Under the pieces are notes generated by a model. The model did no database searches, had not been told where the DNA came from, and worked only from the letters and a program-made list of their open reading frames with translations. DNA of 64,000 bases, taken from positions 4,712,001 through 4,776,000 of the forward strand of contig NZ_JBHUNX010000001.1 of NCBI RefSeq assembly GCF_042685645.1. Direction: 5' to 3'. Origin of the DNA: Salininema proteolyticum. Its GTDB lineage: Bacteria > Actinomycetota > Actinomycetes > Mycobacteriales > Micromonosporaceae. The translations under genes and the position numbers were made by a program. Of the stretch, positions 59,688 through 64,000 are shown one piece after another; positions within the stretch are counted from its first letter, which is position 1, and every line of letters starts with the position of its first letter.

Positions 59688-62008
59688 CGGAGAACCAGCT
59701 TCCCGAGGTCGACACGGTCGGCACCGCCGCCGCGACCCCGGACCTCAAGCAGCCGCACGCCGAACTCGGGCTCAAGGACGACGAGTACGAGCGCATCCGC
59801 AAGATCCTGGACCGCCGCCCGACCCAGTCGGAGCTGGCCATGTACTCGATCATGTGGTCCGAGCACTGCTCCTACAAGTCCTCCAAGGTGCACCTGCGCC
59901 AGTTCGGGGAGAAGAACCCGAAGACCGACCGCCTCCTCGCCGGCATCGGCGAGAACGCCGGCGTCGTCGCCATCGACGACGAGACCGCCGTGACGTTCAA
60001 GGTCGAGTCGCACAACCACCCGTCCTACATCGAGCCCAAGCAGGGCGCGGCCACCGGCGTCGGCGGCATCATCCGCGACATCCTCGCCATGGGCGCCCGC
60101 CCGATCGCCGTCATGGACTCGCTGCGCTTCGGCGCCGCCGACCACCCCGACACCGCGCGCGTCCTGCCCGGCGTCGTGGAGGGCGTGAGCCACTACGGCA
60201 ACTGCGTGGGGCTGCCCAACGTCGGCGGCGAGGTCTACTTCGACCCCTCCTACCAGGGAAACCCGCTGGTCAACGCGCTCTCGGTCGGCGTCCTGCCCGC
60301 CGCCCAGCTGCAGACCATGCAGGCCTCGGGCGTGGGCAACGTCGTCATCCTCATGGGCGCCAAGACCGGCAAGGACGGCATTGGCGGCGTCTCCGTGCTC
60401 GCTTCGGCGACGTTCGAAGAGGACGACGACTCCGACGCGCGCCCGTCGGTGCAGGTCGGCGACCCGTTCACCGAGAAGCTGCTCATCGAGGCCTGCCTGG
60501 AGCTCTACCAGGCCGGCGACGTGGTCGGCATCCAGGACCTCGGCGGCGCCGGCCTGACCTGCGCCCTGTCCGAGACCGCCGCCGCCGGAACCGGCGGCAT
60601 GCACGTCCAGCTCGACCGCGTCCCGCTGCGCGCCAAGGGAATGGCCCCGCAGGACATCCTCGCCTCCGAGTCGCAGGAGCGCATGCTCCTCATCGTCGAC
60701 CCGTCCAAGGTCGACAAGGTCCTCGGCGTCTCCCACCGCTGGGGCCTGCTGGCCACCGCGATCGGCGAGGTCACCGACTCCGGCCGACTGGTCATCGACT
60801 TCAAGGGCCAGACCGTCGTCGACGCCCCGCCCGCCACCCTGGCCGACGAGGGACCGGTCTACGAGCGTCCGGTCACCGAGCCCAACGACCGCGAGCTCAT
60901 CCGGGTCGACCGGGCCGAGACGCTGCAGCGGCCCTCCTCCGGCGACGAGTTGAAGGAGACCGTGCTCAAGCTGGCCTCCAGCCCGAACCTGTGCGACCGG
61001 ACCTGGGTGACCGAGCAGTACGACACGTCCGTGCTCGGCAACACCGTCCTGGCCATGCCGCACGACGCCGGCGTCATCCGCCTCAACGAGGAGACCAACG
61101 TCGGCATCGCGCTGAGCCTCGACGGCAACGGCCGCTTCGCCAGGCTCGACCCGTACCGCGGGGCGCAGATGGCTCTGGCCGAGGCCTACCGGAACGTCGC
61201 TGTCACCGGCGCGACGCCGATCGCCGTCTCCGACTGCCTCAACTTCGGCTCCCCCGAGGACCCGAACGTCATGTGGCAGTTCAAGGAGGCCGTCACCGGC
61301 ATCGCCGACGCCGCGCAGTTCCTGAACATCCCCGTCACCGGCGGGAACGTGTCGTTCTACAACCAGACCGGCGTGGAGGCCATCCACCCGACGCCCGTCA
61401 TCGGAGTGCTCGGCGTCCACCGGGACGTCCGCTACCGCATCCCGGTCGGACTGGGCGAGTCCGGGGACACCGTCGCGCTCATCGGCGGGCCGACCCGCGA
61501 GGAGCTCTCCGGCTCCGAATGGGCGTGGGTCGAGCACGGCCACCTCGGCGGGGTGGGCCCGGAGGTCGACCTGGACCGCGAGCGCCGCCTGGCCGCCGTC
61601 ATGGCGCACCTGGCAGGAACGCAGCAGGTCAGCTCCGCGCACGACCTGTCCGAGGGCGGGCTGTCCCAGGCGCTGGTCGAGGCCGTCGTGACCTCCGGTC
61701 GCGGAGTGCGGATCGACCTGCCCGGCGAGATCGACCCGTTCGTCTCGCTGTTCAGCGAGTCGACCTCGCGTGTGCTGGTCACGATCCCGAAGGGCCACGA
61801 GCTGGCCGTCAAGGGGTCTTTGACGCAGAACGGGCTGGGTTTCACGCCGCTCGGCGTCGTCGACCAGGACACCGACGGACTCGAGGTCAAGGGGCGGTTC
61901 CACGCCACCTGGGCGGAGCTGGAGGACGCCTGGCGCGGTCAGATCGAGAAGTACCTGGCCACGGCCGAGCAGGCTCACCTGGAGGAAGAGGCCTCCTCTT
62001 CCAAGTAG
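59684..62008 (+). CDS. purL: Phosphoribosylformylglycinamidine synthase subunit PurL
   Basis: 774 residues from GTG 59684. It is the small-type PurL synthase with MWSEHCSYKSSK, FKVESHNHPS, GIGGVSVLASA, IQDLGGAGLTCA and a second-half repeat (FNIPVTGGNVSFYNQ-like, here LNIPVTGGNVSFYNQ). It forms FGAM from FGAR, ATP and ammonia. It is the end of the purSQL overlap chain; a strong hairpin follows at 62066-62101. Confidence 0.96.
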   Translation: MTENQLPEVDTVGTAAATPDLKQPHAELGLKDDEYERIRKILDRRPTQSELAMYSIMWSEHCSYKSSKVHLRQFGEKNPKTDRLLAGIGENAGVVAIDDETAVTFKVESHNHPSYIEPKQGAATGVGGIIRDILAMGARPIAVMDSLRFGAADHPDTARVLPGVVEGVSHYGNCVGLPNVGGEVYFDPSYQGNPLVNALSVGVLPAAQLQTMQASGVGNVVILMGAKTGKDGIGGVSVLASATFEEDDDSDARPSVQVGDPFTEKLLIEACLELYQAGDVVGIQDLGGAGLTCALSETAAAGTGGMHVQLDRVPLRAKGMAPQDILASESQERMLLIVDPSKVDKVLGVSHRWGLLATAIGEVTDSGRLVIDFKGQTVVDAPPATLADEGPVYERPVTEPNDRELIRVDRAETLQRPSSGDELKETVLKLASSPNLCDRTWVTEQYDTSVLGNTVLAMPHDAGVIRLNEETNVGIALSLDGNGRFARLDPYRGAQMALAEAYRNVAVTGATPIAVSDCLNFGSPEDPNVMWQFKEAVTGIADAAQFLNIPVTGGNVSFYNQTGVEAIHPTPVIGVLGVHRDVRYRIPVGLGESGDTVALIGGPTREELSGSEWAWVEHGHLGGVGPEVDLDRERRLAAVMAHLAGTQQVSSAHDLSEGGLSQALVEAVVTSGRGVRIDLPGEIDPFVSLFSESTSRVLVTIPKGHELAVKGSLTQNGLGFTPLGVVDQDTDGLEVKGRFHATWAELEDAWRGQIEKYLATAEQAHLEEEASSSK

Positions 62009-62065
62009 GTCGTACGCGTCGGAGACGGACGTCTGTAGCCGGACGCGTGAACCTGTATCTCAGGT

Positions 62066-62101
62066 CCGGCGGGGGCCGGTGTTGAAACCGGTCCCCGCCG
62101 G
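62066..62101 (+). terminator. Terminator after purL
   Basis: CCGGCGGGGGCCGGT at 62066-62080 pairs with ACCGGTCCCCGCCGG at 62087-62101 (one G-T wobble) around GTTGAA, followed by GCTTTATCG. Confidence 0.8.
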
Positions 62102-62151
62102 GCTTTATCGTGTGCACGCACGTTAGCCCTCCCCGTGGAAGAAGATGCATA

Positions 62152-62535
62152 GTGCGCCTTTACCCCTCATGGCGTTCCCTGTCGCGGATGCTGTCCCTGT
62201 TGTGCCTCGCTCTGACTGTCCTCCTCTTGCTCGCACTGGCGTGGACGGACCCGGAGTTCGCCGCGAGGGCGCCGTTGCTCGCCCTCGCCGGGGCGATCGG
62301 GATCCTGGCCGTATGGGCGTTCACGGGCCCGAGGGTGGACCGCACCTCGGTGGACTATCCGGGCAGGCGGGAGAAGGAGAGCTACTACCTCAGGCCTGGA
62401 GCGGAACACGTCCTCCACGGCGACTGGGTTTTCATCCGGGGAGCGTCCGGGATTCTGAGCCCCACGTCCATGGAGAGGGGTTCCTTTTCCAAGAGGAGTT
62501 GGGAACGGCTCGAACGATCTCTGGAGCGGGTCTGA
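62152..62535 (+). CDS. Small membrane protein of unknown function
   Basis: About 127 residues if translation begins at GTG 62152; the start is uncertain because no clear ribosome site is visible, and a GTG further upstream (62110) is possible. Two adjacent hydrophobic helices (LSLLCLALTVLLLLALAW and APLLALAGAIGILAVWAF) are followed by a charged domain of about 70 residues with YYLRPGAEHVLHGDWVF. No family is recognised. It lies downstream of the purL terminator and is probably monocistronic. Confidence 0.6.
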   Translation: MRLYPSWRSLSRMLSLLCLALTVLLLLALAWTDPEFAARAPLLALAGAIGILAVWAFTGPRVDRTSVDYPGRREKESYYLRPGAEHVLHGDWVFIRGASGILSPTSMERGSFSKRSWERLERSLERV

Positions 62536-62710
62536 CGTCCGCTCGTTTCGGGCGCCTTGTTCGACGACAGGGACGGTCCCCGGGAGTTCCGGAAGGCCTC
62601 GCCAGTGCTGGGGATGTTCCGCGGGAAAAGCTCGCGAGCCGGGGGAGTGATCGTCCCCTCTTCCCGCGCTAGACTTCACCTACCGCAACGTATCGAAGGA
62701 GACCGCGACA

Positions 62711-63634
62711 ATGACGTCACCGACCATCGATGTCGAGATCCGCGAGGTAGGGCCCCGGGACGGACTGCAGAACGAGTCGCCCATCCCCACCGACCAGAAG
62801 ATCGCCCTGATCAACGGGCTCAACAAGACCGGCCACCACCGGATCGAGGCCGTCAGTTTCGTCCACCCCAAGGCGATTCCCCAGATGGCCGACGCCGACG
62901 AGGTGTGGGGCTCGGTCGAGAAGAACCCCGACGTCCTCTACAACGCGCTCGTCCCCAACACGCGGGGCCTGCAGAGGGCCATCGACGCGGGCTTCAAAGA
63001 GGTCAACGTCGTCCTCTCCGCCTCCGACACGCACAACCGCGCCAATCTCAACCGCTCCACCGACGACTCGGTCGCGGAGCTGAAGGACCTGGTGGCGCTC
63101 GCACACGACAACGGCGTGTTCATCGAGCTGGTCATCGCGACCAGCTTCGGCTGCCCCTTCGAGGGCGACACGGACCCCGGGCGCGTCGCCGGGATCGTCG
63201 ACCGCGGCCAGGAGGCGGGCATCGACCGCATCGCCTTCGGCGACACGACCGGCATGGGCACGCCCCGCCGCGTCAAGGACCTGCTCGACGCGGTCGACAC
63301 CGACCTGCCGAGGCTCATGCACTTCCACAACACCCGCGGTACCGCGCTGGCGAACATCCTCGTCTCGCTGGACTACGGGATCCGCCAGTTCGACGCCTCG
63401 GTCGGCGGGCTCGGCGGCTGCCCCTACGCTCCGGGCGCCACGGGCAATGTCGCGACCGAGGAGGTCGTGCACATGCTGCACGACATGGGCCTGAACACGG
63501 GCATCGACTTGGAGGAGCTGCTCAAGGTGGCGGCGAACGCCGAAGAGATGGTCAAGCACGAGCTGCCCAGCGGCGTGTACAAGGCCGGCCCGCGCACCCG
63601 GCTGGTTCCCGCGCGGGACGACCTCTGCTCTTAG
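62711..63634 (+). CDS. Hydroxymethylglutaryl-CoA lyase-like protein
   Basis: 307 residues from ATG 62711 (GAAGGAGA upstream). The HMG-CoA lyase/homocitrate-type TIM barrel is shown by VEIREVGPRDGLQNE at the start, the substrate Arg in that motif, the metal ligands in LMHFHNTRGTALAN, and the catalytic Cys237 in GGLGGCPYAPGATGN. It cleaves HMG-CoA to acetoacetate and acetyl-CoA, as in leucine breakdown. No liu-type acyl-CoA dehydrogenase or carboxylase genes lie next to it in the window. Confidence 0.92.
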   Translation: MTSPTIDVEIREVGPRDGLQNESPIPTDQKIALINGLNKTGHHRIEAVSFVHPKAIPQMADADEVWGSVEKNPDVLYNALVPNTRGLQRAIDAGFKEVNVVLSASDTHNRANLNRSTDDSVAELKDLVALAHDNGVFIELVIATSFGCPFEGDTDPGRVAGIVDRGQEAGIDRIAFGDTTGMGTPRRVKDLLDAVDTDLPRLMHFHNTRGTALANILVSLDYGIRQFDASVGGLGGCPYAPGATGNVATEEVVHMLHDMGLNTGIDLEELLKVAANAEEMVKHELPSGVYKAGPRTRLVPARDDLCS

Positions 63635-63694
63635 GACGTCGAGGCGGCGGGCGGGAGCGTCCGCCGCCCCGGGCAATGGCACTGCTCTCCTACG

Positions 63695-64000
63695 ATGGCC
63701 GTTGTGCACGACTGCCACCGGGTCAACGACCTTACTTATCCTCCCAAGCCGAAGCGGAACGTGTCCCCGGCCCTCGCCGGCCTCGTCCTGACGGTCGGCG
63801 TCGCGGCCTCCCCCTTCGGAGCCGCGTTCGGCTCTTTCACGCTGTACTGGGACCTGGGCTGGAGCGCCGTCCACGCCCAGCTGGTCTTCCTCGCCGTCGC
63901 GCCGACCGTCCTGTGGGCCACCGCCTGGTTCAGCATATGGGCGGCCCGCCTCCGGGGGCCGCGGCGGTTCACCTACCGGTTCCCCATACCCGTCCTGGCG
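63695..64000 (+). CDS. Membrane protein, 3' end outside window
   Basis: An open frame from ATG 63695 reaches the window edge (102 codons visible). After a cytoplasmic-type head with YPPKPKRN it shows two hydrophobic helices (ALAGLVLTVGVAASPFGAAFGSF and AQLVFLAVAPTVLWATAWFSI) separated by a YWDLGWSAVH loop, then a basic turn RLRGPRRF. The pattern suggests a multi-spanning membrane protein. No family can be named from the fragment. Confidence 0.6.
   Translation, partial: MAVVHDCHRVNDLTYPPKPKRNVSPALAGLVLTVGVAASPFGAAFGSFTLYWDLGWSAVHAQLVFLAVAPTVLWATAWFSIWAARLRGPRRFTYRFPIPVLA

Noticed and set aside
59504..61978. An 824-codon minus-strand frame opposite purL
   Set aside because: It is an antisense shadow of purL, Val/Asp/Gly/Arg-rich with no motifs.

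Overview
The window is 64 kb of GC-rich DNA from an actinobacterium. The evidence is the gene content and order: fhaA-fhaB-pstP-rodA-pbpA, a GlnR-type orphan regulator, an SseA/SseC pair, purSQL, WXG-type secretion substrates, many GTG starts and ATGA/GTGA overlaps. A stand-alone ectoine hydroxylase and acidic extracellular proteins suggest salt tolerance. I do not assign a genus.

Region 1 (1-8779, + strand) is a dipeptide/oligopeptide ABC importer: two permeases, two ATPases, a 62-residue membrane peptide and two tandem Tat-type lipoprotein binding proteins. It ends in a formyltransferase-like gene 8 bp after the second binding protein. Region 2 (8700-24881) is an apparently uncharacterised biosynthetic cluster. 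Twelve minus-strand genes, mostly joined by 4-11 bp stop/start overlaps, run from 23424 down to 8700. In transcription order they are: ALDH-fold reductase, unknown, TPP enzyme, acyl-CoA synthetase, compact ketosynthase, MFS exporter, FkbH-type HAD protein, di-iron oxygenase, family 2 glycosyltransferase, condensation-domain protein, glycosyltransferase-like protein and HAD phosphatase. A PIG-L deacetylase diverges from the head of this operon across an AT-rich control region. I see no carrier protein gene.

Region 3 (25036-29962) looks like a secreted-effector locus. Two genes face each other with a perfect 575-bp inverted repeat covering promoter, start and a shared N-terminal domain. One continues into an NlpC/P60 hydrolase domain, the other into a lysozyme-like domain, with a possible immunity gene between them. 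Next come a large WXG-type protein and two YbaB-like proteins, ending at a 77-bp perfect palindrome shared with a convergent lipoprotein gene.

Region 4 (30147-41889) holds ectD, a nucleotide-sugar dehydrogenase, a glycosyltransferase, a DeoR regulator divergent from nagA, a VOC protein, glnR, two envelope proteins, and sseA-sseC behind a cysteine-containing leader peptide and three hairpins. Region 5 (41939-48326) is the cell-wall and phosphosignalling cluster pbpA-rodA-pstP-fhaB-fhaA, without the usual pknA-pknB. Region 6 (48848-55627) contains a diverged HTH gene, an aminotransferase, an RDD protein, three DUF4190-type membrane proteins, a heptanucleotide repeat, a phosphotransferase and a small secreted protein. 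Region 7 (55816-64000) is purine biosynthesis (purD, purB, purS-purQ-purL), a small membrane protein, an HMG-CoA-lyase-like gene and a truncated membrane protein gene at the edge.
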